The notes below the pieces were generated by a model, which was not told the DNA's origin, searched no databases, and saw nothing but the letters and a program-made list of their open reading frames with translations. DNA of 64,000 nt from Bacteroidota bacterium (GTDB lineage: Bacteria; Bacteroidota; Bacteroidia; NS11-12g; UBA955): NCBI GenBank assembly GCA_027621365.1, contig JAQCBH010000012.1:1-64000 (forward strand), given 5' to 3'. Position numbers and translations under genes: made by a program. Shown here in pieces: positions 7,377-16,603 of this stretch. Each line of letters opens with the position of its first letter. Position 1 is the first letter of the stretch.

Positions 7377-9731
7377 ATGGTGAAAATCTGGCCATTCGTT
7401 TTCCGAATTTCCTTGCTTCTGCTCGTGGTTCTTCCAACGGGTTTAAGGGCTCAAATTGGCTTGTACGGTTGGGTATACAACGAGCGAACCTTGGAGACCA
7501 TTCCGGGGGCCATCGCCATTGATTCCGCTACCCACGAATACACCGAAGCTACGCAACAAGGTTTTTATCAGCTGGCTACTCGTAAAGGATTGAGAACCTT
7601 TGTCTTTGTTGCCAGCGGTTTCAAGCCTCTACGGGTGGAATTGGACATTGATAATCCCAAGAGTTACAATGTGTTTTTAACCCCGACTCCTCGAGGTAAA
7701 TCAGATTCCTCAGCCCAGTACTTGAGTTTGTACGATGCTCAAGTGAGTTCCTATAAGCCCTTGAAAAGACAAGTGACCGATGCGCCCACTTTATTGAGTT
7801 TAACCGACCCCATCAAATACCTTCAATTCCTGCCCGGGGTTTCAGGTGGCTTAGAGGGTCTGAGTGGGATGTATGTAAGAGGGTCCAATGCTGATCAGAA
7901 TTTGTTTTTGATGAATGGCCTACCCATCTATGGAAATGGCCATGTTTGGGGCCTGCTGTCCAACTACAACCCCGAAATCAACAAAAGCGTAGTGCTGTAC
8001 AGGGGAGTGGCGCCTGCTCGATTTGGAGGCCGCGCTGGCGGTGCCGTAATGGACGTTACCACTCAAGGCGGATCGGCTGAGAAAACGAGTGGCTCTCTTC
8101 AAGTGGACCCGCTTTCGTTCAACTTGTCGATTGAAACACCGATGGATCTCAGTGGCCGAACCACCATGGCCATGAGCATTCGCCGCAGTTATTTGGATTG
8201 GCTGTTTGATTTTAATTCTTCAGACGGAAGTTCTTCGACGGTGGTCAATATGCATGATTTCAATGTCAAAATTGATCACAAACAAGACCAATACACGCAA
8301 TGGTCTTTTTGGTTGTACAATGGCCGAGACAAATACCAGATTCGCCAATTTGCTCAAACTTCTGATTCAGCGGGAGCACCTATTGACGCATCCATCCTTT
8401 TGGGTGTGACCTGGCAAAATACCCTAGCAGGGGTTTCCTGTTCCCACATCTTCAATTATCGGCACTTTGCAACCTTTTCTGCAGGTATGTCGAGGTACCG
8501 GTTCTATAGCCCCATCGATATTCGAACGGTCTATGATTCCGGTTCGATCAATCAGCAAGTTTCACACTTGTCTTTTTCCACCGAGCACGCCATCACTGAT
8601 TTTCAAGCCCAAGCCGACTTTAGTTACTTGTTGGACAACAATAGCCGAATTCGATACGGGACCCAGTGGGTGGCTCACAACATGAAGCCCGGCCTTGAGT
8701 ATTTGGGCATTCAATCGAATGGAAATCCATTCAGAGATACCCTTTACGGTATGGAAAATGCGCAAGTTCCCGTAGAAATTTCTAATTATGGAGAATGGGA
8801 ATTGCACCCTAATGTTGGATTGTCCATCAATATGGGTCTACGTTCATGGACGTATATTTCTGGTACGAATTTCTTCACCCGCTTGGAGCCTAGGTTCTTG
8901 CTTTCTCAGATGATGGAGGGGCAGAAAAGATTCCAATTGGCGGCCGGGGTATCCAACCAAGGCATCCACCAATTGTCGAGCATGGTCGGTATTTTGCCCA
9001 GAGACATGTGGTTTCCTACATCGGGAAATTTCACCCCTCAAAAAACCTTGCAAGCCAGCGTAGGATACCGTCAACCCTTGGGTTCCCGATTCGAGATGAG
9101 CGCCGAAGGGTTTTGGAAAAAGTTTTACGGGATTACCGATCTCACCGGAGCTGCCAATGATGTGCTCAAGCCCAATTTCTGGGACGAAGCCATTGTTCAA
9201 GGCGAAGGATCTGCCCGTGGCTTTGAATTCTTGATTGCCAAGAACTCGGGTAAAGTGACGGGTCTTGCTTCCTATACCTTTAGCCGTTCGGAGCGCACGT
9301 ATCCAGCCGTGAATGAAGGCAATCCCTATCCCTTTCGATGGGATAGGCCTCACAAGGCCAGTGCGCAGTTGACTTGGTACATTGCGCCCACTTTCCGAGT
9401 CAATGCTTCTGGGGTATTCATGAGTGGCAACTTGGCCACGGTTCCCTCTAGTCGCTACGTTACGACCGATGGTAGTTTGGTTTACGATTACAGCCAAAAG
9501 AACAATTACCGATTGCCCGCCTACAAACGAGTAGATCTTGGCTTTACCAAAGCCATACATCCTGAAATTCCTAGAGGGTACAACGAGTACTATGGCATTC
9601 AGGTATACAACATCATGGGATGGGTGAACCCTATGTTTACCAATCTCTCATTTGAGAACGGTGAGGTAAAGCTCATTGGAATCCACCTGTTTACGTTTGT
9701 TCCATCGGCCTTTTATAGAATTGAATTTTGA
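7377..9731 (+). CDS. TonB-dependent outer-membrane receptor with carboxypeptidase-like N-terminal domain
   Basis: A 784-residue protein with signal peptide (MVKIWPFVFRISLLLLVVLP) and an N-terminal CarboxypepD_reg-like domain (GLYGWVYNERTLETIPGA). The plug domain is marked by PLKRQVTDAPTLLSL and GLSGMYVRGSNADQNLFLMN, and PARFGGRAGG closes the plug. A long beta-barrel follows and ends with an aromatic terminus (SAFYRIEF). Such receptors import ligands across the outer membrane with TonB energy. The DUF4249 lipoprotein gene overlaps its stop codon (TGATG), the usual Bacteroidota pairing. The ligand is unknown; this receptor-lipoprotein class is not the starch-utilisation SusC/SusD type. The start is set by TACCTTTG four bases upstream. 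Confidence 0.93.
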   Translation: MVKIWPFVFRISLLLLVVLPTGLRAQIGLYGWVYNERTLETIPGAIAIDSATHEYTEATQQGFYQLATRKGLRTFVFVASGFKPLRVELDIDNPKSYNVFLTPTPRGKSDSSAQYLSLYDAQVSSYKPLKRQVTDAPTLLSLTDPIKYLQFLPGVSGGLEGLSGMYVRGSNADQNLFLMNGLPIYGNGHVWGLLSNYNPEINKSVVLYRGVAPARFGGRAGGAVMDVTTQGGSAEKTSGSLQVDPLSFNLSIETPMDLSGRTTMAMSIRRSYLDWLFDFNSSDGSSSTVVNMHDFNVKIDHKQDQYTQWSFWLYNGRDKYQIRQFAQTSDSAGAPIDASILLGVTWQNTLAGVSCSHIFNYRHFATFSAGMSRYRFYSPIDIRTVYDSGSINQQVSHLSFSTEHAITDFQAQADFSYLLDNNSRIRYGTQWVAHNMKPGLEYLGIQSNGNPFRDTLYGMENAQVPVEISNYGEWELHPNVGLSINMGLRSWTYISGTNFFTRLEPRFLLSQMMEGQKRFQLAAGVSNQGIHQLSSMVGILPRDMWFPTSGNFTPQKTLQASVGYRQPLGSRFEMSAEGFWKKFYGITDLTGAANDVLKPNFWDEAIVQGEGSARGFEFLIAKNSGKVTGLASYTFSRSERTYPAVNEGNPYPFRWDRPHKASAQLTWYIAPTFRVNASGVFMSGNLATVPSSRYVTTDGSLVYDYSQKNNYRLPAYKRVDLGFTKAIHPEIPRGYNEYYGIQVYNIMGWVNPMFTNLSFENGEVKLIGIHLFTFVPSAFYRIEF

Positions 9732-10588
9732 TGAATCCTTCGAAAATTATACTGAGTCTTTTCGCCTGCGCAGCGCTTTCAGCCTGTGAAACTGAATTGG
9801 ATTCCTCCATGCTGACCTACAAACCTCGGTTGGTAATCAACAGTTTGATGACAACCGATCAAGCTGTTTGGGCTTCAGTGAATTCCAACATTCCTTTGGC
9901 TGATAGTTTGGGCCCAGCCCCGATAGAAAATGCCACGGTAATTCTCTTTGATCAAGTGGGAAACCAGTACCCCATGCCCTTCAATTTTGGTCAAGGTCGT
10001 TACGAGGCACCTATTCTTCCAAAACCTGGAGAACACTATGAAGTCGTGGCTAATTATGCCAATTTCCCTCAAGCTACGGGCAACACCACATTGCCTTCAA
10101 CCGTAAAAATTGTGCCATCAACCTGGGTAGATAATACGGGGGTGGATGCTGATGGTTTCCCTACCGGAACCTTGTCTTTGAAAATTGTTGATGACAAGCA
10201 GGAGCGCAACTATTACAATATTTCCTTGTACCGATACGATGACTTCATTGCACAATGGTTCATCATTAGTCCCGATTTTCAAGACAAGGAGTTGGAATCG
10301 CAGTCCATTTCTACACCTGATGGAGGATTCGTCATCAGCGATGCCTTGTTCAATGGAGCCGTCAAGACCTTCAACTTTACTACTCCATTTGCATCAAAAG
10401 GTCAACAGTATAAGTACATGATCAGCGTTCAAAGCATGAATGAAGATTACTACTTGTACATTCAATCTTTGGATCAGTATACCCAACAATCCGGTTTGTT
10501 TACCGAGCCTGTTTCCGTCTTTTCTAACATTGAAGGGGGCTTAGGGATATGCGCTGGAGCATCTGTTTTGAAAGATACCATTCGATAA
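9731..10588 (+). CDS. DUF4249 family outer-membrane lipoprotein
   Basis: A 285-residue lipoprotein; the N terminus MNPSKIILSLFACAALSAC ends in a lipobox with the lipidated Cys followed by ETEL. The body follows the DUF4249 pattern: YKPRLVINSLMTTDQ, then ENATVILFDQVGNQYPM, YEAPILPKPGEHYEV, and near the end SVFSNIEGGLGICAGAS. DUF4249 genes in Bacteroidota follow TonB-dependent receptors and probably encode an accessory surface lipoprotein of the receptor. The ATG shares two bases with the receptor's TGA, so translation is likely coupled. uvrA begins 6 bases downstream. Ligand and mechanism are unknown. Confidence 0.88.
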   Translation: MNPSKIILSLFACAALSACETELDSSMLTYKPRLVINSLMTTDQAVWASVNSNIPLADSLGPAPIENATVILFDQVGNQYPMPFNFGQGRYEAPILPKPGEHYEVVANYANFPQATGNTTLPSTVKIVPSTWVDNTGVDADGFPTGTLSLKIVDDKQERNYYNISLYRYDDFIAQWFIISPDFQDKELESQSISTPDGGFVISDALFNGAVKTFNFTTPFASKGQQYKYMISVQSMNEDYYLYIQSLDQYTQQSGLFTEPVSVFSNIEGGLGICAGASVLKDTIR

Positions 10589-10594
10589 AACTCG

Positions 10595-13411
10595 GTGACT
10601 AAGCAAAAAGAATACATTCGGATTTCCAATGCCAAAGAGCACAACCTCAAAGGGATTGATGCAGAGTTTGAGTTGGGTTCCTTTACCGTAGTTACTGGAG
10701 TTTCTGGGTCGGGAAAGTCTTCGTTGGTTTTTGATACCCTGTTTGCCGAAGGCCAAAGACGCTATGTAGAGAGCCTAAGTGCATATGCTCGTCAGTTTTT
10801 GGGCAGGATGAAGAAGCCAGCAGTTGATTCTATAGAAGGATTATGCCCCGCTATTGCCATTGAACAAAAGGTCAATACGCGTAATCCTCGTAGTACAGTT
10901 GCTACTTCAACGGAGATTTACGATTATTTGAAACTGTTGTTCAGCCGTGTAGGAAAAACGATTTCTCCGGTTTCGGGTCGCCAAGTCAAGCAAGATTCAC
11001 CTCAAGATGTGGTCGATGCAGCTTTGGCCGATTTCAGTGGCAAACGAATATGGATAGGTGCGCCCTTGACCGAGGGTCAATACAAACCTGAAGACTGGGC
11101 TCTTATGCAACAAAAAGGATTCAATCGAGTGGCCTGGGAATTGAACGATTACCCATTGGCTGACTTGATTGAATCAAAACAGCACTACGAGGGTAGCCCC
11201 CTGTTGATTGTGGATCGATTGCGCATTGATGTCGAAGACAGTGAGGTCGAAAGCCGCTTGTTTGATGCCATAGAAACCGCATTTTGGGAGGGAAATGGAA
11301 ACTGCTCTCTGGTGGACCTAGATTCTAAGAAAACCTTGGAATTCAACAATCGATTTGAATTGGATGGAATGACGTTTGAGACTCCCTCTCAAGATTTTCT
11401 TTCCTTCAACAATCCGTATGGAGCTTGCCGAACATGCGAAGGATTTGGTTCGGTGTTAGGAATTGATAAAGAATTGGTGGTTCCCGATCCTTCGTTGAGC
11501 GTTCACGAAGGAGCGGTGGCCCCTTGGAAAGGGGAGACACTGGGCCTTTGGAAAAATGAATTCATTCGAGCTGCCCTGAAATTGGACTTTCCCATTCACA
11601 GGCCTTACCGCGAATTGACCAAGTCTGAATTGGACTTGCTGTGGAACGGGGGCAAAGGGGTAGAAGGTATTCGTCAATTTTTCAGCTATTTAGAAGAAAA
11701 GTCCTACAAGATTCAATACCGAGTTTTAGCCGCACGCTACAGAGGTAAAACAACCTGCCACGATTGCAAAGGGACCCGTTTACGCAAAGAGGCTTCTTGG
11801 GTGAAACTGCACAATACCGATGACCATTCTGATCAACCCGAGTGGATGAACTTGCCTGATTTGTTGTTGATGCAAATAGACGAAGCCTCCTCCTATTTTC
11901 AACAGGCAAAATTGTCGGCTCAGGATACGCAGGTAGCCGAAAGAATTTGGACGGAAATCCAGTCCAGGTTGCTGTTTTTGCAAAATGTGGGCTTGGGCTA
12001 TTTGACCCTCAACCGTTTGAGCAATACCCTGAGTGGAGGAGAGAGCCAACGAATCAATTTGGCCACTTCCTTGGGGTCCAATTTGACAGGTTCCTTGTAT
12101 GTGTTGGATGAGCCCTCTATCGGCCTGCACAGTCGAGATACCGAACGACTGATCGGTGTGTTGAAGTCTCTGCAACAGGAAGGGAATACCGTTGTCGTGG
12201 TGGAGCACGATGAAGATGTTATGGCCAATGCCGACAATATCTTGGACATTGGCCCATTGGCTGGATTAGGCGGAGGACATTTGGTCTTTTCGGGAGATCT
12301 TCAGCAAATCAGAAAGGATTCCCAAAGCCTGACGGGTCAATACCTCAATGGTACAGAGTGTATCGGAGTACCAGAAAAAAGGCGCCCCATGATTCAAAAA
12401 ATCAGTTTGGAAGGTGCCCGAGCCAACAACCTCAAAGATGTATCCATTGAGGTTCCTTTGGAGGCTCTGACTGTAGTGACGGGTGTGTCCGGTAGCGGTA
12501 AAACGAGCCTCATTAAAGGAGTGCTGTTTCCGGCCATATCTCGGCATTTGGGCCAGTTTTCGGGCACCAAGCAGGGGAAATTCAAATCGCTAGGTGGTGA
12601 TATACATTTGATCAAAGCTGTGGAGTTGGTGGATCAGAATCCCATTGGGAAAAGCAGTCGATCAAACCCAGTTACCTACGTAAAGGCTTTTGATGAAATC
12701 AGAGAATTGTTCGCTTCACAACCATTGGCTCATTTCCAGGGCTTCAAACCCTCGCATTTTTCATTCAATGTAGATGGAGGTCGCTGCGATTCCTGTAGCG
12801 GTGAGGGAGAAAGCGTGATTGAAATGCAATTCATGGCTGATATCAAGCTTCCATGCGAGGCTTGTGGAGGCATGCGATACAAGAAAGATGTATTGGAAGT
12901 GACCTTCAAGGACAAAAACATTTTTGATGTATTGGAAATGACGGTAGAAGAGGCGTTGACGTTCTTTCAAGATCACAAAGGCATTCATGAGCGACTGCAG
13001 CCCTTGGCCGATGTGGGCTTGGGTTATGTGAAGTTGGGTCAAGGAAGCAATACCTTGAGTGGGGGTGAGGCTCAACGTGTCAAGTTGGCCTTCTACTTGA
13101 GCAAGGCTAGTCCACATAAAGAAGGTGGAACCCTTTTTGTTTTTGATGAACCCACAACCGGCCTTCATTTTCATGACATCAAAAAACTCCTAACATCTTT
13201 GCAAGCCTTGATCAAGCGCGGCCATACGGTTTTGTGCATTGAGCACAATTTGGATGTGGCCAAATGCGCCGATTGGATCATCGATTTAGGGCCTGAGGCT
13301 GGAGAAGAAGGCGGAAATTTGGTTTTTCAAGGAACCCCTGAAGGTTTGGCAGACGTGAAAGAGAGCGTAACCGCACCCTACTTGAAAGCCAAGTTGAACA
13401 CGGCTAATTGA
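10595..13411 (+). CDS. uvrA: Excinuclease ABC subunit A (UvrA)
   Basis: A 938-residue damage-recognition ATPase of nucleotide excision repair. It has two ABC modules: Walker A GVSGSGKSS at residues 35-43 with signature NTLSGGESQR, and a second Walker A GVSGSGKTS with signature NTLSGGEAQRVKLA. The zinc-finger cysteines are visible as CRTCEGFG, CHDCKGT, CDSCSGEG and CEACGG. FDEPTTGLHFHDI is the second Walker B region. The length is normal. The start is a GTG 6 bases after the DUF4249 stop, so it may be read through from the receptor operon; no separate promoter was seen. UvrB and UvrC are not in the window. Confidence 0.95.
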   Translation: MTKQKEYIRISNAKEHNLKGIDAEFELGSFTVVTGVSGSGKSSLVFDTLFAEGQRRYVESLSAYARQFLGRMKKPAVDSIEGLCPAIAIEQKVNTRNPRSTVATSTEIYDYLKLLFSRVGKTISPVSGRQVKQDSPQDVVDAALADFSGKRIWIGAPLTEGQYKPEDWALMQQKGFNRVAWELNDYPLADLIESKQHYEGSPLLIVDRLRIDVEDSEVESRLFDAIETAFWEGNGNCSLVDLDSKKTLEFNNRFELDGMTFETPSQDFLSFNNPYGACRTCEGFGSVLGIDKELVVPDPSLSVHEGAVAPWKGETLGLWKNEFIRAALKLDFPIHRPYRELTKSELDLLWNGGKGVEGIRQFFSYLEEKSYKIQYRVLAARYRGKTTCHDCKGTRLRKEASWVKLHNTDDHSDQPEWMNLPDLLLMQIDEASSYFQQAKLSAQDTQVAERIWTEIQSRLLFLQNVGLGYLTLNRLSNTLSGGESQRINLATSLGSNLTGSLYVLDEPSIGLHSRDTERLIGVLKSLQQEGNTVVVVEHDEDVMANADNILDIGPLAGLGGGHLVFSGDLQQIRKDSQSLTGQYLNGTECIGVPEKRRPMIQKISLEGARANNLKDVSIEVPLEALTVVTGVSGSGKTSLIKGVLFPAISRHLGQFSGTKQGKFKSLGGDIHLIKAVELVDQNPIGKSSRSNPVTYVKAFDEIRELFASQPLAHFQGFKPSHFSFNVDGGRCDSCSGEGESVIEMQFMADIKLPCEACGGMRYKKDVLEVTFKDKNIFDVLEMTVEEALTFFQDHKGIHERLQPLADVGLGYVKLGQGSNTLSGGEAQRVKLAFYLSKASPHKEGGTLFVFDEPTTGLHFHDIKKLLTSLQALIKRGHTVLCIEHNLDVAKCADWIIDLGPEAGEEGGNLVFQGTPEGLADVKESVTAPYLKAKLNTAN

Positions 13412-13492
13412 GGTTGCTCTGCGCGCTGAAACTTGTCGTTGAAATCCATTTATCGCTCGTTTAGACGCTTTTCAATAGTGGCGGTTAAACGT

Positions 13493-13500
13493 TACTTTTG
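13493..13500 (+). promoter_or_regulatory. Bacteroidota -7 promoter element TACTTTTG for the M16 protease gene
   Basis: A perfect TAnnTTTG 11 bases before the ATG at 13512. It overlaps a GTG at 13500 that would otherwise be a possible start, so that GTG is rejected. Confidence 0.6.
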
Positions 13501-13511
13501 TGATTCTCATT

Positions 13512-16430
13512 ATGATGAAAAAATCTGCACTAGTATGGGGCTTTGTTTTGGGATTGATTTCTCAAGTTTCGGCCCAAGCTACCTTGGTGGAAAAAGTCGA
13601 AGCCCAGCCAGGTTCGATGGTGGTTCCCTATGAAATGTATACCCTGCCCAATGGGTTGACTTTGATTGTCAGTGAAGATCACAGCGATCCCGTGGCGCAC
13701 ATCAATGTTACTTATCACGTGGGTTCTGCCCGTGAAATTCCCGGTAAATCAGGTTTTGCTCACTTCTTCGAGCACATGTTGTTTCAAGGCTCTCAGCACG
13801 TAGCCGATGAAGAACATTTCAAAATCATCAAAGAATACGGTGGAGATGTCAATGGCAATACCACTCGTGACCGTACGGTTTACATTGAAACCTTCCCTAG
13901 CAACTTTACCGAAACCGCTTTGTGGATGGAAGCTGACCGCATGGGTTGCTTCTTGGAGGCTTACACCAACGAGAAATTCGAAATTCAACGCAGTACAGTA
14001 AAGAACGAGAAAGATCAGCGATACAACGTTCCTTATGGCTTCTTGATGGAAGTGAAAGACCAGGAGTTGTACCCTTCAGACCATCCTTACAGCTGGTCGA
14101 CCATTGGTTTCGTCGATGATTTGGATCGTGCCGATAGCAATGACCTTCGCAATTTCTTTTTGCGCTGGTATGGCCCAAACAACGCTTGTGTCATCGTTTC
14201 AGGTGATGTGAATGCCGCTGAGGTTGTGGCTTGGACGGAAAAGTATTTTGGTAGCATTCAGGCTGGTCCTGAGGTGCGCAAGCAGCGCGTTCGCCCTGTG
14301 GTGTTGAAAGAAAACAAGATTGCTTCTTACTCTGACCCCAATGCCAACTTGCCTTTGATTTATACCACTTTTGTGGGTGCTCCTGTTATGAGCAGTGACG
14401 AAGCTGCATTGGATATGTTGTCTTACTTGTGGGGCAATACCCGCAACTCACCCTTGTACCAGCGTTTTGTTGACAAGGAATGGGCGATCCAAGTAGGGGC
14501 TAACAACAATCCGTTGAGCGCCATCAACCACGAATTGGCAGGCGAATTTTCGTTCATCTTAGTGGGTTACCCCTGGAGCGATATCAACGGCTTGCGCAAC
14601 ATGATGGCGACCGCTATCGACTCTTTCGAATACGTGAACTTCAGCGACGAAGACTTGGAGCGCGCTAAAATCAATCTGCTCAGCAACTTATCCAGTGGAT
14701 TGGAAGGAGCTAGTACCAAGGCTAATTACTTGAGCATGTTCTGGTACTTGGACGCTCGTGGCGCCGATGGCAAGCTGACCAACTTGGAGGCTGAGGCCGA
14801 GCGTATAAAATCGGTAACCCGTGAGGACATCATGCGTGTATACCGCCAATACATCAAGACCAAAAAGTCTTCGACCGTAGTCATTGAGCCTGCCCGTGCG
14901 GGTGCAGACGGCGAAAAGCCCAAATATCAGAGTTTCAACCCCAATGCCGACTACCGCAATCCTGTTGCCGAGGCTGAATACAAAGGTTTGCAGTACCGTC
15001 CTGTTCAGGACGATTTTGACCGCAGCGTTCGCCCTGAACCTTCAGCCGTGAAGGAAGTGGTCGTGCCTCAGGTTCAGAAAACTGTATTGAAAAATGGGTT
15101 GGAAGTGTGGACCTCTCCGTTTGATGAAACTCCACGCGTTTTCGTGCGCATGAGCATCGATGGTGGAGCCTTGTTGGAAGATGGCAAGACCATCCCTGCT
15201 GGAACCGCTGATATGCTTTCCATGGCTCTTCAAAACGGAACGGCCAAACGCACACCCGCTGAATTGGAGCAGGAGATGGAGCGATTGGGCGCCAGCATCA
15301 ATATTGGCGCGGGAGCCACCTCTATGTACGTTACTTTGGGCTGTGAAAAGCAGAATTTGGAAGCAGCAGCTGCTTTGATGCGTGAAATGCTGTTTGAGCC
15401 TCGTTGGGATTCGGATGAATACAGCAAAGAGAAAAAGCGCGCCGTGGAGAGCGCCAATTCTGATTTGTTGAACCGCGGTACGGGTGCTTCAAACGCCTGG
15501 TCTCGTTTAACACAAGGTGACAATTCCTTGGGTACCTATGTGGGTGCGAGCCAATACGAAAAGGTTCAATTGAGCCACTGCCAAACCTATTGGGAAAAGT
15601 ACTTCTCGCCTTCAGTGAGCAAGTTGGTTGTCGTGGGTTCAGTGAACCAAGAAGAAGTTTTGCAATACTTCTCTTTCTTGAGCGACTGGAAAGGCAAAGC
15701 GGTCGAAATCCCTATGCCTGCAAACAACTACGATTTTCAAACTTCTCAAATCTTTGGAGTAGAATATGTCGATGCCAAACAATCTGACATCTACATAGGT
15801 TTCAAAACCCTGCCTTATGACGCCACAGGTGACTTCTACAAGGCTTCAGTCATGAACTTCGCTTTGGCCGGCAACTTCAATAGCCGCTTGAACTTGAAAA
15901 TTCGGGAAGAGAAAGCTTGGACTTATGGCATTCGCGGCGGATTTAGCGCGGGTTACAAGGACTTGCCTGGAACCTACGTAATTTCAGCTGGTGTGAAGTC
16001 AGAAGCCACTGATTCAGCCATTGTAGAGATTTTGAACGTATTGGAAACTTACAAGACAGAAGGAATCACAGACGAGGAGTTTGCCTTCACTAAATCAGCT
16101 TTGATTGCGTCTGAAGCTCTGGATTACGAATCGCTTTTCCAAAAAGCTGGATTCATCTTGTCTATGGCCAATCGCGGATTGTCAGAAGATTATACGGCAC
16201 AGCAGTTGGCTACCTTGCAGAGCATGACCAAAGAGGAATTCAATGCCTTGGCCAAGCAGTATTTGAATACCGACGAACTAATAATTGTCGTAGCCGGAGA
16301 TATGCTTCGCTTGGAAGAGAAGTTGAACAATTTGGGATTTGGAACCGTTCAGCGTTTGAACAAAGATGGCAGCGGTAAGATCAAATTGCTCAAGGCAGGA
16401 ACCACCGGTCATAAGAAGAATTACAATTAA
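13512..16430 (+). CDS. Exported M16 family zinc peptidase (pitrilysin/insulinase-like, two-domain)
   Basis: A 972-residue protein starting MMKKSALVWGFVLGLISQ, a signal peptide ending near AQA. The inverted zinc motif HXXEH is at residues 84-88 (HFFEH), with the third ligand expected in the later TETALWMEADRM. The second half is a catalytically silent M16 repeat beginning about PQVQKTVLKNGLEVW, with the C-terminal domain featuring KIREEKAWTYGIRGGFSAG. This single-chain fused layout is common in Bacteroidota periplasmic M16 proteins. Its job is probably peptide turnover in the envelope. It has its own promoter and a strong terminator downstream. Confidence 0.92.
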   Translation: MMKKSALVWGFVLGLISQVSAQATLVEKVEAQPGSMVVPYEMYTLPNGLTLIVSEDHSDPVAHINVTYHVGSAREIPGKSGFAHFFEHMLFQGSQHVADEEHFKIIKEYGGDVNGNTTRDRTVYIETFPSNFTETALWMEADRMGCFLEAYTNEKFEIQRSTVKNEKDQRYNVPYGFLMEVKDQELYPSDHPYSWSTIGFVDDLDRADSNDLRNFFLRWYGPNNACVIVSGDVNAAEVVAWTEKYFGSIQAGPEVRKQRVRPVVLKENKIASYSDPNANLPLIYTTFVGAPVMSSDEAALDMLSYLWGNTRNSPLYQRFVDKEWAIQVGANNNPLSAINHELAGEFSFILVGYPWSDINGLRNMMATAIDSFEYVNFSDEDLERAKINLLSNLSSGLEGASTKANYLSMFWYLDARGADGKLTNLEAEAERIKSVTREDIMRVYRQYIKTKKSSTVVIEPARAGADGEKPKYQSFNPNADYRNPVAEAEYKGLQYRPVQDDFDRSVRPEPSAVKEVVVPQVQKTVLKNGLEVWTSPFDETPRVFVRMSIDGGALLEDGKTIPAGTADMLSMALQNGTAKRTPAELEQEMERLGASINIGAGATSMYVTLGCEKQNLEAAAALMREMLFEPRWDSDEYSKEKKRAVESANSDLLNRGTGASNAWSRLTQGDNSLGTYVGASQYEKVQLSHCQTYWEKYFSPSVSKLVVVGSVNQEEVLQYFSFLSDWKGKAVEIPMPANNYDFQTSQIFGVEYVDAKQSDIYIGFKTLPYDATGDFYKASVMNFALAGNFNSRLNLKIREEKAWTYGIRGGFSAGYKDLPGTYVISAGVKSEATDSAIVEILNVLETYKTEGITDEEFAFTKSALIASEALDYESLFQKAGFILSMANRGLSEDYTAQQLATLQSMTKEEFNALAKQYLNTDELIIVVAGDMLRLEEKLNNLGFGTVQRLNKDGSGKIKLLKAGTTGHKKNYN

Positions 16431-16442
16431 TCGCCTAGGCGA
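16431..16442. repeat. 12-bp perfect palindrome directly after the M16 stop codon
   Basis: TCGCCTAGGCGA starts on the base after TAA (16428-16430). It is too short in loop space to be a terminator hairpin and has no T run. It may be chance or a protein-binding site. Confidence 0.4.
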
Positions 16443-16463
16443 GATTTTAACGACAAAATGAAG

Positions 16464-16490
16464 AAGAGGGGTGTGATCCCCTCTTTTTTT
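16464..16490 (+). terminator. Rho-independent terminator after the M16 protease gene
   Basis: AAGAGGGG and CCCCTCTT pair across the six-base loop TGTGAT and run into a seven-T tract. It closes the M16 transcript and insulates gyrA. Confidence 0.85.
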
Positions 16491-16543
16491 GTCTTAAATG
16501 GCCTCTAATGGGCTTGAAATGTCTACAAATTGTGGGCAACCCT

Positions 16544-16572
16544 CACGCGTAGCGCGCGGGTTCGCGCGCGTG
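16544..16572. repeat. GC-rich nested inverted repeat before gyrA
   Basis: A 7-bp stem GCGCGCG/CGCGCGC (16552-16558 and 16563-16569) closes on the tetraloop GGTT. The flanking CACGCG (16544-16549) and CGCGTG (16567-16572) form an alternative pairing. The tract is an almost strictly alternating purine-pyrimidine sequence in an otherwise moderate-GC region. It ends 6 bases before the likely gyrA -7 element. Confidence 0.7.
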
Positions 16573-16578
16573 AAGTGT

Positions 16579-16586
16579 TAAATTGC
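16579..16586 (+). promoter_or_regulatory. Probable gyrA -7 element, variant TAAATTGC
   Basis: TAAATTGC lies 17 bases before the gyrA ATG. It is a variant of TAnnTTTG; the same octamer precedes the genes at 25673 and 43807. Confidence 0.4.
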
Positions 16587-16603
16587 TTCATTGATTGAAT
16601 AGC

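Noticed and set aside
8844-9560. A 238-codon minus-strand frame opposite the TonB-dependent receptor
   Set aside because: No family was recognised and it lies within a well-supported barrel-coding region.
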